Of a stretch of 64,000 bases of DNA, positions 54,830 to 63,477 are shown in pieces; the first letter of the stretch is position 1, and each line of letters begins with the position of its first letter. The position numbers were made by a program, and so were the translations under genes. Under the pieces are notes generated by a model that ran no database searches, had not been told where the DNA came from, and saw only the letters and a program-made list of their open reading frames with translations. The stretch comes from Streptomyces sp. NBC_01408 (GTDB lineage: Bacteria > Actinomycetota > Actinomycetes > Streptomycetales > Streptomycetaceae): positions 3,465,001-3,529,000 of the forward strand of contig NZ_JAPEPJ010000001.1 of assembly GCF_026340255.1 (NCBI RefSeq), given 5' to 3'.

Positions 54830-54866
54830 GTTAACGTACGGCCATGAGCAGCGTCGAGGAGTGCGC

Positions 54867-55649
54867 ATGAACGAGCCCCGGTACGTCGCCGGCCACCGCC
54901 TGCTGGAGGGCCGCACCGCCGTCATCACCGCCGCGGCCGGCGCCGGGATCGGCGGCGCCACCGCCCGCCGCTTCCTGGAGGAGGGCGCCCGCATCCTCAT
55001 CGGCGACGCCCACGCCCGCCGCCTCAAGGAGACCGAGGAGGCGCTCGCCGCCGAGTTCGGGTCCGACCGCGTCGCCTCCCTCACCTGCGACGTCACCGAC
55101 GAGGAGCAGGTACAGGCCTTCTTCGCGCAGGCCGGACGGCTCCACGGCGGCCTCGACATCGTCGTCAACAACGCCGGCCTCGGCGGCACCGCCGCGCTCG
55201 TCGACATGGCCGACGAGCAGTGGTCCCGCGTCCTCGACGTCACCCTGAACGGCACCTTCCGCTGCACCCGAGCCGCACTGCGCTCACTCAAGGCCTCCGG
55301 GCGCGGCGGGGTCGTCGTCAACAACGCCTCCGTCGTCGGCTGGCGCGCCCAGACCGGCCAGGCCCACTACGCCGCCGCGAAGGCCGGGGTGATGGCCCTG
55401 ACCCGCTGCGCGGCCCTGGAGGCCGCCGAGTTCGGCGTACGGGTCAACGCGGTCGCGCCGAGCCTGGCCATGCACCCGCACCTGGTGAAGGTCACCAGCG
55501 AGGAACTGCTCGCCGAACTGACCGCCCGCGAGGCCTTCGGCCGGTACGCCGAGCCCTGGGAGGTCGCCAACGTCATCGTCTTCCTCGCCAGCGGCTACTC
55601 GTCGTACATGACCGGCGAGACCGTCTCGGTCAGCAGCCAGCACGCGTAG
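54867..55649 (+). CDS. ipdF: Short-chain dehydrogenase, IpdF-like
   Basis: 260 residues. TAAAGAGIGGATARRFLEEGA (cofactor loop of unusual TAAAG form), DVTDEEQVQAFF, NNAGLGGTAALVDM, NNASVVGWRAQTGQAHYAAAK (catalytic Ser/Tyr/Lys) and YSSYMTGETVSVSSQ. This pattern matches mycobacterial IpdF, the 5-hydroxy-HIP-CoA dehydrogenase, more closely than generic SDRs. ATG 54867 has GAGGA nine bases upstream. Divergent from the fadE31/32 pair and just upstream of the kstR2-like gene. Confidence 0.8.
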   Translation: MNEPRYVAGHRLLEGRTAVITAAAGAGIGGATARRFLEEGARILIGDAHARRLKETEEALAAEFGSDRVASLTCDVTDEEQVQAFFAQAGRLHGGLDIVVNNAGLGGTAALVDMADEQWSRVLDVTLNGTFRCTRAALRSLKASGRGGVVVNNASVVGWRAQTGQAHYAAAKAGVMALTRCAALEAAEFGVRVNAVAPSLAMHPHLVKVTSEELLAELTAREAFGRYAEPWEVANVIVFLASGYSSYMTGETVSVSSQHA

Positions 55650-55664
55650 GCCGAGAATGGGCGC

Positions 55665-56291
55665 GTGCCAACGAACAAGCCGACAGCCAAGAAGAAGCCG
55701 CAGGTGACCGCTACGCCCGAGCGCCGCAAGGAGCTCCTCGCCACAGCCGCCGAGGTCTTCGCCGCGCAGGGCTACAACGCCACCACCGTCCGGAAGATCG
55801 CCGACGCCGCCGGGATGCTCGCCGGCAGCCTCTACTACCACTTCGATTCCAAGGAATCGATGCTCGACGAGATCCTCTCCGCCTTCCTGACCGAGCTGTG
55901 GGAGGGCTACGACACCGTCCTCGCGGCCGGTCTCGGCCCGCGGGAGACCATCGAGGCCCTGGTCACCGAGTCCTTCCGGGAGATCGACCGGCACCGCGCC
56001 GCCGTAGCGATCTACCAGAAGGAGTCCCGCACCCTCTCCGCGCAGCCCCGCTTCCACTACCTCTCCGACTCGCAGCAGAAGTTCGAGAAGGCCTGGCTGG
56101 GCACGCTGGAGCGGGGGGTCGCGGCCAAGGTCTTCCGCGCCGACCTCGACGTCCGCCTCACCTACCGCTTCGTCCGCGACACGGTGTGGGTGGCGGCCTC
56201 CTGGTACCGGCCGGGCGGACAGCACAGCCCCGAGGAGATCGCCCGCCAGTACCTGTCGATGGTGCTGGACGGGATCGCCCTGCGTACGTAA
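55665..56291 (+). CDS. kstR2: TetR-family repressor, KstR2-like
   Basis: 208 residues. TetR helix-turn-helix at about 22-68: ELLATAAEVFAAQGYNATTV, RKIADAAGMLAGSLYYHF. C-terminal ligand domain with YFRFVRDTVWVAASWYRPGG-type helices. In mycobacteria KstR2 represses the HIP regulon and is released by HIP-CoA; here it lies 15 bases after ipdF and near a matching operator. GTG start. Basic N-terminal tail (NKPTAKKKPQ) is longer than usual. Confidence 0.78.
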   Translation: MPTNKPTAKKKPQVTATPERRKELLATAAEVFAAQGYNATTVRKIADAAGMLAGSLYYHFDSKESMLDEILSAFLTELWEGYDTVLAAGLGPRETIEALVTESFREIDRHRAAVAIYQKESRTLSAQPRFHYLSDSQQKFEKAWLGTLERGVAAKVFRADLDVRLTYRFVRDTVWVAASWYRPGGQHSPEEIARQYLSMVLDGIALRT

Positions 56292-56310
56292 CCCGATCCG
56301 AGGAGTCCCG

Positions 56311-57468
56311 ATGCCCGAGGCCTACATAGTCGACGCGGTCCGCACCCCCGTGGGGCGGCGGAAGGGCGGCCTGTCCGCGGTCCACCCCGCCGACCTGGGC
56401 GCGCACGTCCTGAAGGCGCTGGTCGAACGGTCCGGGGTGGACCCGGCCGCCGTGGAGGACGTGGTCTTCGGCTGCCTCGACACGGTCGGGCCGCAGGCCG
56501 GGGACATCGCCCGGACTGCCTGGCTGGCGGCCGGCCTGCCGGAGGAGGTGCCGGGGGTCACCGTCGACCGCCAGTGCGGCTCCTCCCAGCAGGCCGTGCA
56601 CTTCGCGGCCCAGGGCGTGCTCTCCGGCACCCAGGACCTGGTCGTCGCGGGCGGCACCCAGAACATGTCGATGATCCCGATCGCCTTCGCCTCCCGGCAG
56701 GCCGCGGAGCCCCTGGGCCTCACCGAGGGCCCGTACGCGGGCAGCGAGGGCTGGCGGGCCCGGTACGGCGACGCCCCCGTCAACCAGTTCCACGGAGCCG
56801 AGCTGATCGCACGGAAGTGGGGGATCTCGCGCCGCGACATGGAGGAATTCGCCCTGCGCTCCCACCAGCGGGCACTGCGCGCGATCGACGAGGGCCGCTT
56901 CGTGCGCGAGACGGTGGCGTACGGGGAGGTGACCGTGGACGAGGGCCCGCGCCGCGACACCACCCTGGAGAAGATGGCCGCCCTCAAGCCGGTGGCCGAG
57001 GGCGGCACCATCACGGCGGCGGTCTCCTCGCAGGTCTCGGACGGCGCGGCGGCCCTGCTGATCGCCTCGGGGCGCGCGGTCCGCGAGCACGGCCTGCGCC
57101 CGCGCGCCCGCATCCACCACCTCTCGGTCCGGGGCGAGGACCCCATCCGCATGCTGTCGGCCCCCATCCCGGCCACCGCCCACGCCCTGAAGAAGACCGG
57201 CATGTCCCTGGCCGACATCGATCTGGTGGAGATCAACGAGGCCTTCGCGCCGGTGGTGCTGGCTTGGCTGAAGGAGACGGGAGCGGACCCGGAACGGGTC
57301 AACGTCAACGGCGGCGCCATCGCCCTGGGCCACCCGCTGGGCGCGACCGGAGTCAAGCTGATGACCACCCTGCTCCACGAACTGGAGCGCACGGGCGGCC
57401 GGTTCGGCCTCCAGACCATGTGCGAGGGCGGCGGCCAGGCCAATGTGACGATCATCGAGCGGCTGTAG
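56311..57468 (+). CDS. fadA6: Thiolase, FadA6-like
   Basis: 385-residue acetyl-CoA acyltransferase. Nucleophile in DRQCGSSQQAVHFAAQ (Cys near 90), VNINEAF-type loop as LVEINEAFAPVVLAW, NGGAIALGHPLGATG (His near 341) and TMCEGGGQANVTIIE with the second active-site cysteine. Pattern and context fit FadA6 of HIP degradation, which removes a two-carbon unit after ring opening. GAGGAG lies 6 bases before the ATG; transcribed with kstR2. Confidence 0.85.
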   Translation: MPEAYIVDAVRTPVGRRKGGLSAVHPADLGAHVLKALVERSGVDPAAVEDVVFGCLDTVGPQAGDIARTAWLAAGLPEEVPGVTVDRQCGSSQQAVHFAAQGVLSGTQDLVVAGGTQNMSMIPIAFASRQAAEPLGLTEGPYAGSEGWRARYGDAPVNQFHGAELIARKWGISRRDMEEFALRSHQRALRAIDEGRFVRETVAYGEVTVDEGPRRDTTLEKMAALKPVAEGGTITAAVSSQVSDGAAALLIASGRAVREHGLRPRARIHHLSVRGEDPIRMLSAPIPATAHALKKTGMSLADIDLVEINEAFAPVVLAWLKETGADPERVNVNGGAIALGHPLGATGVKLMTTLLHELERTGGRFGLQTMCEGGGQANVTIIERL

Positions 57469-57487
57469 CGGCCCGGATTCCGAAAAG

Positions 57488-57521
57488 CCGCGCGGACGGG
57501 CCCGCAGGGCCCTGTGCGCGG
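57488..57521 (+). terminator. Probable terminator after fadA6
   Basis: Nested GC stem CCGCGC ... GGGCCC-GCA-GGGCCC ... GCGCGG, 20 bases after the stop, with no T run. Confidence 0.5.
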
Positions 57522-57640
57522 CCTCGCCGGAGGGGTGACAGGTGGGCGCGCGGGTACCACGGCGAAGTGATGTGACACACCAGTCGTCGCGCGCTCCGGC
57601 CAAGGTGTGCTAGCTTTGAGGCGTTGCAGTTGTGGTACCC

Positions 57641-57692
57641 ATGAACTTTATGTGCGCCTGACGGGAATGTTCCTCAGGCGCTTTTATTGTTT
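57641..57692 (+). promoter_or_regulatory. Leader with terminator hairpin and mini-ORF upstream of csp
   Basis: GCGCCTGA / TCAGGCGC stem (57654-57661, 57674-57681) followed by TTTTATTGTTTT is a classical intrinsic terminator inside the csp leader. A seven-codon frame ATG-AAC-TTT-ATG-TGC-GCC-TGA (57641-57661) ends exactly in the first arm. This suggests attenuation or temperature control of read-through. Confidence 0.6.
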
Positions 57693-57742
57693 TGCCGGAC
57701 TCTCCGGATGGGGCCCTTTGCCGCCTATTCAGGAGATTTAAA

Positions 57743-57949
57743 ATGGCACTTGGCACCGTGAAGTGGTTCAACTCGGAAAAGGGCTTCGGCTTCATCGAGC
57801 AGGACGGTGGCGGCCCGGACGTCTTCGCCCACTACTCGAACATCGCCACCCAGGGCTTCCGTGAGCTCCAGGAGGGCCAGCGCGTGTCCTTCGACGTCAC
57901 CCAGGGCCAGAAGGGCCCCCAGGCGGAGAACATCCTCCCCGCCAACTAA
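57743..57949 (+). CDS. Cold-shock domain protein
   Basis: 68-residue single CSD protein, an RNA/ssDNA chaperone. RNP1 is GFGFIEQD and RNP2 is [15 protein letters not shown] and the terminal [11 protein letters not shown] are standard. AGGAGAT lies 6 bases before the ATG (57743); the frame extends upstream without homology. The long AT-richer leader with a terminator is typical of regulated cold-shock genes. Confidence 0.97.
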   Translation: MALGTVKWFNSEKGFGFIEQDGGGPDVFAHYSNIATQGFRELQEGQRVSFDVTQGQKGPQAENILPAN

Positions 57950-57961
57950 GTATTTCAGCTT

Positions 57962-57995
57962 GCCGGGGTCCGCACCGCGAGGTGCGGGCCCCGGC
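57962..57995 (+). terminator. Terminator after csp
   Basis: 15-bp stem GCCGGGGTCCGCACC paired with its complement (one wobble) with GCGA loop, 13 bases after the stop; a second T run (CCTTTTTGTTG) lies before the helicase gene. Confidence 0.8.
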
Positions 57996-58052
57996 TTGTC
58001 TGCTGTTTCGACCTTTTTGTTGTACCTGCCGGTTTCAGGAGGGCATTTCCGC

Positions 58053-59744
58053 ATGACCAGCTCCAGCTCCGCACGACCCAGCCGCCGCCCCACCCGGGGC
58101 CGAGGTGCGGCCCAGGGACGTCCGAAGGCTGGCGCGGGACGGCAGAAGTCCGCCCCCGTTGCCAGGCCCCAAGAATTCACCATGCCCGACCCGCTGACCC
58201 CGGCACTCCCGGCCGTCGACGCGTTCGAGGACATGGGCATGCCCGAGGCGCTGCTGAAGACCCTCGCCGCCCAGGGCGTCACCGAGCCGTTCCCGATCCA
58301 GGCCGCCACGCTGCCGAACTCCCTCGCCGGCCGTGACCTGCTCGGCCGCGGCCGCACCGGCTCCGGCAAGACCCTGGCCTTCGGCCTGGCGCTGCTGGCC
58401 CGTACCGCCGGCCGCCGCGCGCAGCCGAAGGCGCCGCTCGCGCTGGTCCTCGTACCGACCCGCGAGCTCGCCCAGCAGGTCACCGACGCCCTGGCCCCCT
58501 ACGCCACGGCCGTCAACCTGCGCATCGCCACCGTCGTCGGCGGCATGTCGATCAACCGGCAGTCCGGCGCCCTGCGCCGCGGCGCCGAGGTGCTCGTCGC
58601 CACCCCCGGCCGTCTCAAGGACCTCATCGACCGCGGTGACGCCGACCTCTCCCAGGTCGCGATCACGGTCCTCGACGAGGCCGACCAGATGACCGACATG
58701 GGCTTCATGCCGCAGGTCACCGCACTGCTCAAGCAGGTCGAGGCCGGCGGCCAGACCATGCTGTTCTCGGCGACGCTGGACAAGAACATCGACAAGCTCG
58801 TCAAGATGTTCCTCACCGACCCCGTCGGCCACTCCGTCGACCCGTCGGCCGGCGCGGTCACCACCATGGAGCACCACGTCCTGTACGTCATGGACGAGAC
58901 CGACAAGAAGGCCGTGGCGACGCGTATAGCCGCTCGCGACGGCCGGGTGATCATGTTCGTCGACACCAAGCGCGGGGTCGACCGCATGGTCAAGAAGCTC
59001 CTGGCGGACGGCGTCCGCGCCTCCGGCCTGCACGGCGGCCGCTCCCAGCCGCAGCGCAACCGGACCCTGGACTGGTTCAAGACGGGCGAGGTCACCGCGC
59101 TGGTGGCCACCAACGTCGCCGCGCGCGGCATCCACATCGACGACCTGGACCTCGTCGTTAACGTGGACCCGCCGACCGACCACAAGGACTACCTGCACCG
59201 CGGCGGCCGTACCGCCCGGGCCGGCGAGTCCGGCAGCGTGGTCACCCTGGTGCTCCCCGACCAGAAGCGGGACATGACCCGCCTCATGTCGGACGCCGGG
59301 ATCTCCCCGCGCACCGCGCAGATCAAGTCCTCCGACGAGGAGCTGGCCCGGCTGACCGGCGCCAAGGCGCCCTCGGGCATCCCCGTGGTCATGGAAGTTC
59401 CGCAGGCCACCCCGCCGCGCCAGCGTTCCGCCGGCGGCCAGGGCGGTTCGGGCGCGGGCGGCGGCGGACGCCGCCGCTCCGGCGGGGCCCGCACCGGCTC
59501 CGCCACCGGCGCGGCTCCGGCCGCGGGCAGTCGCGGACGCCGCGGCGGCCCCGCCGCCGGTCAGGCTCCGGCCGCCGGCTCGGGCCAGCCGCGACGCGGC
59601 CAGGGCGGCCAGAGCGGCGCGGCGGGCGGCTCCGGCGAGCGCGGCCGGCGTACCGCAGGCGGCGCTGCCGGCGGCGGCGCGGCGGCGGCTTCGGCGCGCA
59701 GCCGGGTCGGCGGCGCCGGCCAGGGCCGCCGACGCTCCGCCTGA
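58053..59744 (+). CDS. DEAD-box RNA helicase
   Basis: 563 residues. A basic Ser/Arg N-terminus (1-45) precedes the helicase core: Q-motif near PFPIQAATLP, motif I RTGSGKT, Ia VPTRELAQQ, Ib ATPGRL, II LDEADQM (DEAD), III SATLD, V VATNVAARGIHI and VI HRGGRTARAG. A 110-residue Gly/Ala/Arg/Ser tail with RG repeats (from about 448) probably binds RNA. CAGGAGGG lies 8 bases upstream of ATG 58053. Linked to csp, consistent with cold adaptation; a terminator lies between them so read-through or its own promoter is needed. Confidence 0.95.
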   Translation: MTSSSSARPSRRPTRGRGAAQGRPKAGAGRQKSAPVARPQEFTMPDPLTPALPAVDAFEDMGMPEALLKTLAAQGVTEPFPIQAATLPNSLAGRDLLGRGRTGSGKTLAFGLALLARTAGRRAQPKAPLALVLVPTRELAQQVTDALAPYATAVNLRIATVVGGMSINRQSGALRRGAEVLVATPGRLKDLIDRGDADLSQVAITVLDEADQMTDMGFMPQVTALLKQVEAGGQTMLFSATLDKNIDKLVKMFLTDPVGHSVDPSAGAVTTMEHHVLYVMDETDKKAVATRIAARDGRVIMFVDTKRGVDRMVKKLLADGVRASGLHGGRSQPQRNRTLDWFKTGEVTALVATNVAARGIHIDDLDLVVNVDPPTDHKDYLHRGGRTARAGESGSVVTLVLPDQKRDMTRLMSDAGISPRTAQIKSSDEELARLTGAKAPSGIPVVMEVPQATPPRQRSAGGQGGSGAGGGGRRRSGGARTGSATGAAPAAGSRGRRGGPAAGQAPAAGSGQPRRGQGGQSGAAGGSGERGRRTAGGAAGGGAAAASARSRVGGAGQGRRRSA

Positions 59745-59760
59745 CCGCAGGCAGACACAC

Positions 59761-59799
59761 AAGAGCCGGGTGGTGCGCACTGCGCACCACCCGGCTCTT
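59761..59799. terminator. Bidirectional terminator
   Basis: 19-bp near-perfect stem AAGAGCCGGGTGGTGCGCA against its complement, between convergent helicase and phosphatase genes, with T/A-rich ends. Confidence 0.9.
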
Positions 59800-59822
59800 C
59801 GCCGTCCCGGGGCCGGTCGCGG

Positions 59823-60761
59823 TCAGCGGACCAGCTTGTCCTGGAGCTTGGCCAGGGTCCGCAGGTCCAGGCCCAGGCCGTCGGTCAGGTAGCCGTAGAA
59901 ACCGCCGAAGTCGGCCTCCAGCTGGGCCGTGGCCGAGTCCAGGTAGTCCTGGCGGACCTCCTGGAGCGGAATCAGCAGGTCCGGGTTCTGCATCCGCCCC
60001 GACTGCTTCAGCCCGGCCCGCACCTGGGCGTCGTAGGCGGCACGGAACGTGTTCGACGCCAGGTAGTCACCCTCGGCCGTGGCCTCGGGCACGGCCAGGG
60101 CGCGCAGCAGCACGTAACTCATCCAGCCCGTACGGTCCTTGCCGGACGTGCAGTGGTACAGCAGCGGGCCCTGCTTGCCGTCGGCGATCTCCCGCAGGGT
60201 CGTCGCGAACTGCACCCGGTTCTCGGGACTGGTCACGAACGTGCGGTAGATGTCGCGCATGTAGGCCTCGGCGCGGCCACCGCCGAGCATCTGCTCCTGC
60301 TTCACGGGGTCGCCGCTGGAGATGGCGCCCACCAGGGTGCCGTAGAGGCCCAGGTCACTGACCGGGCGCGAGGTGGCGGTGAGCCCCGCCGGCAACTTGT
60401 CGGCGCCGTCGTACTGGACCTCCATCGGGATGCGGAAGTCGACGACCTTCTTGAGGCCCAGAGCGCCGACGGCGGAGATGTCCGCGGCGGTCAGCTTGCT
60501 CAGCGCGTCGGCGCGGTAGACCAGCCCCTTGCGGACCTGGCCGCCCGTGTACGTGTAGTAGCCGCCCACGTCACGGACGTTGACCGCGCCCTGGAGGGGG
60601 ATCTGGGCGATCGGCTGCACCCCGGCGTGGTACCGGTACGGCTGAAGGGCGCCGACCCCGGCTCCGGGCGCCGCCGTGGCGTGCGCGGAAGCGGGCAGGA
60701 CCAGGGCGGCGAGAGTGGAGGCGAGCACCGCGGTCGCCAGGCGGATTCGGGCACGGCTCAT
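59823..60761 (-). CDS. Secreted tyrosine-protein phosphatase
   Basis: 312 residues from ATG 60761. Sec signal peptide (RIRLATAVLASTLAALVLPASAHA read in parts, cleavage near 29). Tyr_phosphatase3/PtpB-type domain: NVRDVGGYYT and the P-loop HCTSGKDRTGW (Cys nucleophile and Arg), then general-acid region upstream. Related MPtpB-like enzymes dephosphorylate phosphotyrosine and phosphoinositides. GGAGTCG lies about 8 bases before the ATG. It sits between the helicase and ipdC with no visible link to either. Confidence 0.87.
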   Translation of the reverse strand: MSRARIRLATAVLASTLAALVLPASAHATAAPGAGVGALQPYRYHAGVQPIAQIPLQGAVNVRDVGGYYTYTGGQVRKGLVYRADALSKLTAADISAVGALGLKKVVDFRIPMEVQYDGADKLPAGLTATSRPVSDLGLYGTLVGAISSGDPVKQEQMLGGGRAEAYMRDIYRTFVTSPENRVQFATTLREIADGKQGPLLYHCTSGKDRTGWMSYVLLRALAVPEATAEGDYLASNTFRAAYDAQVRAGLKQSGRMQNPDLLIPLQEVRQDYLDSATAQLEADFGGFYGYLTDGLGLDLRTLAKLQDKLVR

Positions 60762-60792
60762 CTGTTTCGACTCCTGTGGCGGAGAAGGGGGA

Positions 60793-61890
60793 TCACCCTG
60801 GTGGTGGCAGGGTGCCGAGCGAGTGCGGACGGTCGAGATGCAGCTGTTCCAGGTGACGCAGCACGGAATGTGCCTCGGCCATGACGCGGGAGACGAGCTC
60901 CGCGCAGGACGGGAGATCATCGATCACGCCCGCGACCTGGCCCGATGCCATGACTCCGAGGTCCGTACGGCCCTCGACCATGGACGCCTTGAGGAGCATG
61001 GGGGTGTTCGCGGCGAGCAGGACCTGGCTCCAGGACAGGTCCTTGCCGTGTTTCATCGCGAGGCCGTCGCGCACCATCTGCGCCCAGGTCAGGCCGGAAA
61101 GCCGCTTGAAGCCCGCCGCGTGCCGCACCGCCCGCAGCAGCGCCCCGGCGCGGCCAGCCCGCTCCAGGGACTCGACCAGCTCCGAGCGGAGCATGCGGTG
61201 CGGCAGACCGTCGACGGCCGTGGTGACGGTGACGTCCCTGACCGTGGCCTTCAGGTACTCGGCCTTCACGGCGTCCGGGACCGTGGAGTCGGACGTCAGC
61301 AGGAAGCGGGTGCCCATGGCGATGCCCGCCGCCCCGTACGAGAGGGCCGCGACCAGACCCCGTCCGTCGCTGAAGCCGCCCGCCGCGACCACCGGGATGT
61401 CCACGGCGTCCACGACCTGCGGCAGCAGCACGGTCGTGGCCACGTCCCCGGTGTGGCCGCCGCCCTCGCCGCCCTGCACGATCACCGCGTCGGCGCCCCA
61501 GGCGGCCACCTTCTCCGCGTGCCGCCGGGCCCCGACCGACGGGATGACGACCACGCCCGCGTCCTTGAGCCGCCCGATCAGCTCCTGAGAGGGCGCGAGA
61601 GCGAACGAGGCGACCCGTACCCCCTCGTCGATGATCAGCTGGGCGCGCTCGGCCGCGTCCCCGGCGTCCGCACGCAGATTGACCCCGAAGGGCGTGCCGC
61701 CCCCGGTGCGGGACTTGACCTCGCGCACCGCCGACCGCAGCTGGTCCATCGTCATCGTCGCCGAGGCCAGGATCCCCAGAGCGCCCGCGCCGGCCGCTCC
61801 CGACACCAGCCGCGGACCGGCGACCCAGCCCATGCCCGTCTGCACGATCGGATGCTCGACCCCGACCAGCTTCGTGAATGCCGTCTCCAT
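60793..61890 (-). CDS. ipdC: Nitronate monooxygenase-like flavoprotein, IpdC-type
   Basis: 365-residue TIM-barrel FMN protein. QTGMGWVAGPRLVSGAAGAG, FGVNLRADAGD, VIVQGGEGGGHTGDVAT and AAGGFSDGRGLVAALSYGAAGI are the NMO/2-nitropropane-dioxygenase family motifs. In mycobacteria IpdC acts in HIP catabolism as a flavin-dependent reductase/dehydrogenase; the directly adjacent ipdB and ipdA genes (4-base gap to ipdB) support that identity over a general nitronate detoxifier. Confidence 0.83.
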   Translation of the reverse strand: METAFTKLVGVEHPIVQTGMGWVAGPRLVSGAAGAGALGILASATMTMDQLRSAVREVKSRTGGGTPFGVNLRADAGDAAERAQLIIDEGVRVASFALAPSQELIGRLKDAGVVVIPSVGARRHAEKVAAWGADAVIVQGGEGGGHTGDVATTVLLPQVVDAVDIPVVAAGGFSDGRGLVAALSYGAAGIAMGTRFLLTSDSTVPDAVKAEYLKATVRDVTVTTAVDGLPHRMLRSELVESLERAGRAGALLRAVRHAAGFKRLSGLTWAQMVRDGLAMKHGKDLSWSQVLLAANTPMLLKASMVEGRTDLGVMASGQVAGVIDDLPSCAELVSRVMAEAHSVLRHLEQLHLDRPHSLGTLPPPG

Positions 61891-61894
61891 CGGA

Positions 61895-62629
61895 TCAGCC
61901 CCGCACTTCCCGCTCGCGCAGCCCCTCGGGGTCGATCACCTCGCGGATCAGCCGCAGCTCCTGCGCCGCCGGCTCCCGCGTGTACGGGACCTCGTCGGCG
62001 GCGGCCAGCTCGAAGCCGGTGGCCGCCCGGACCTCCTCCACGGTGACCCCCGGGTGGAGGGAGGCCAGGCGCATGCTGTGGCCGGGGCCGGCGAAATCGA
62101 AGACGCCGAGGTCGCTGACCACCCGGGGGAGCCGGTGGAAGCGGGTCACACCGGCCGCCTCGGCACGGTCGTAGCCGACACCGCTCACCATGTCCACGCG
62201 CTCCACGAACACCCGGGTGGAATGCTTCGGCACCCAGTAACTCACCGGATTGTTCAGGGTGTTGACCGGCGCCCCGCGCACCCCCAGGAGCTGGCGGGCC
62301 GGGCGCTCCCAGTCGCCGATGCAGGAGATGTTCTGGTTGCCGAACCGGTCGATCTGGCTGGCCCCCATCATCACGTGGCGCCTGCCCCCGGTCACCATGG
62401 CCAGGTGCCGCCGGTACGGGAGCCAGCCCTCGACCGTGCCGTCGAGGCCGACCAGCAGGGCTTCGCCGTCGGTCAGCAGCAGGTCGGGGGAGAAGGTCCG
62501 CTTCGCGAGCCGGGCCCCGAAGGAGGGGATCAGGCCCATGGGGCTGGCGAGCACCTCGCCGTCGCCGCGCCAGGCCTCGGCGCAGGCGACGACACAGTAC
62601 TCGGCCCGGGTGACGGTCACGGTGGTCAC
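61895..62629 (-). CDS. ipdB: CoA-transferase beta subunit, IpdB-like
   Basis: 244 residues from a GTG overlapping the ipdA stop (GTGA). Pattern RAEYCVVACAEAWRGDGEVLA, FGARLAKRTFSPDLLLTDGEA, MMGASQIDRFGNQNISCIG and LGVRGAPVNTLNNPVSYWV fits class I CoA-transferase beta subunits. The IpdAB complex of steroid degraders works as a ring-opening hydrolase (COCHEA-CoA hydrolase) rather than a transferase. A longer open frame upstream overlaps ipdA and is rejected. Confidence 0.85.
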   Translation of the reverse strand: MTTVTVTRAEYCVVACAEAWRGDGEVLASPMGLIPSFGARLAKRTFSPDLLLTDGEALLVGLDGTVEGWLPYRRHLAMVTGGRRHVMMGASQIDRFGNQNISCIGDWERPARQLLGVRGAPVNTLNNPVSYWVPKHSTRVFVERVDMVSGVGYDRAEAAGVTRFHRLPRVVSDLGVFDFAGPGHSMRLASLHPGVTVEEVRAATGFELAAADEVPYTREPAAQELRLIREVIDPEGLREREVRG

Positions 62630-63477
62630 TGCTGCTCCTCGTGCCAGGTCCGGACGGCGGACTGGTAGGCGTGCTCGCTCCCGCCGGACAGGAAGCGGGC
62701 GGCGAACTCGGGCCAGGGGGTGGTCGCGTACAGCTTCTGGAAGGCCTCGTCGCGGTCGTATTCGGGTGCGCAGGAGGTGAAGTGGGCGCCGTTCGGGGTC
62801 TCCACCACCCCGGTGACGGAGTGCCGGCTGACGAGCAGGGACTGCGGTGGGCCGGCCTTGGCGAGCTCGGCGCTCTCCACCAGCTGCTCGCAGGAGACGT
62901 AGGCGGCGTCGGCGGCCTCGCAGAACAGGTCGTCGAAGTAGGGGTCCGGGCCCAGGTACTGGGCGTTGCCGAGGCGGTCGGCCCGGTTGAGGTGGACCAG
63001 GGCGGCGTCCATGCGCAGGGCGGGGACGGCGACGAACTCCTCGCCGTCCGCGTAGGGGGAGGTGACGGTGCGCAGCTCCGGGTTGACCCGCATCACGTCG
63101 GAGCCGAGGCCGGCGCGGACGGGGAGGAACGGCAGCCGGTTGGCTGCGGCGTGCAGGCCCCACATGAACATGGCCTCGTCGAGCTCGGTGAGGGTGAAGG
63201 CGGCGCGCTCGCGGGCGGCCCGGAAGTGGGGCTCCAGGGGGATGGAGTCGAGGGTGGCGAAGGGGGCGACGAGCCGTGTGATCCGGCCGGCGGCGGCCAG
63301 CAGGCCGACGTCGGGGCCACCGTAGGAGATCACGGTGAGATCGGTGATCTCGGACCGGAGCAGTGCTCGCACCAGGGCCATGGGCTTGCGCCGGGACCCC
63401 CAGCCGCCGATGCCGAGGGTCATCCCGCTGTGCAGCCGGCCGACGACCTCTTCCGGGGTCATGCTCTTGTCGGTCAT
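62626..63477 (-). CDS. ipdA: CoA-transferase alpha subunit, IpdA-like
   Basis: 283 residues from ATG 63477, which overlaps the echA20 stop (ATGA). MTPEEVVGRLHSGMTLGIGGWGSRRKPMAL read in parts, the GGWG nucleotide loop, VISYGGPDVGLL and ALRMDAALVHLNRADRLGN. Forms the heteromer with IpdB, opening the last steroid ring. Gene order echA20-ipdA-ipdB-ipdC is the same as in Mycobacterium and Rhodococcus HIP clusters (from memory). Confidence 0.85.
   Translation of the reverse strand: MTDKSMTPEEVVGRLHSGMTLGIGGWGSRRKPMALVRALLRSEITDLTVISYGGPDVGLLAAAGRITRLVAPFATLDSIPLEPHFRAARERAAFTLTELDEAMFMWGLHAAANRLPFLPVRAGLGSDVMRVNPELRTVTSPYADGEEFVAVPALRMDAALVHLNRADRLGNAQYLGPDPYFDDLFCEAADAAYVSCEQLVESAELAKAGPPQSLLVSRHSVTGVVETPNGAHFTSCAPEYDRDEAFQKLYATTPWPEFAARFLSGGSEHAYQSAVRTWHEEQQ

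Noticed and set aside
61895..63163. 422-codon version of IpdB extending upstream
   Set aside because: The extension overlaps ipdA completely and is Arg/Pro-rich shadow; homology starts at the GTG overlapping the ipdA stop.
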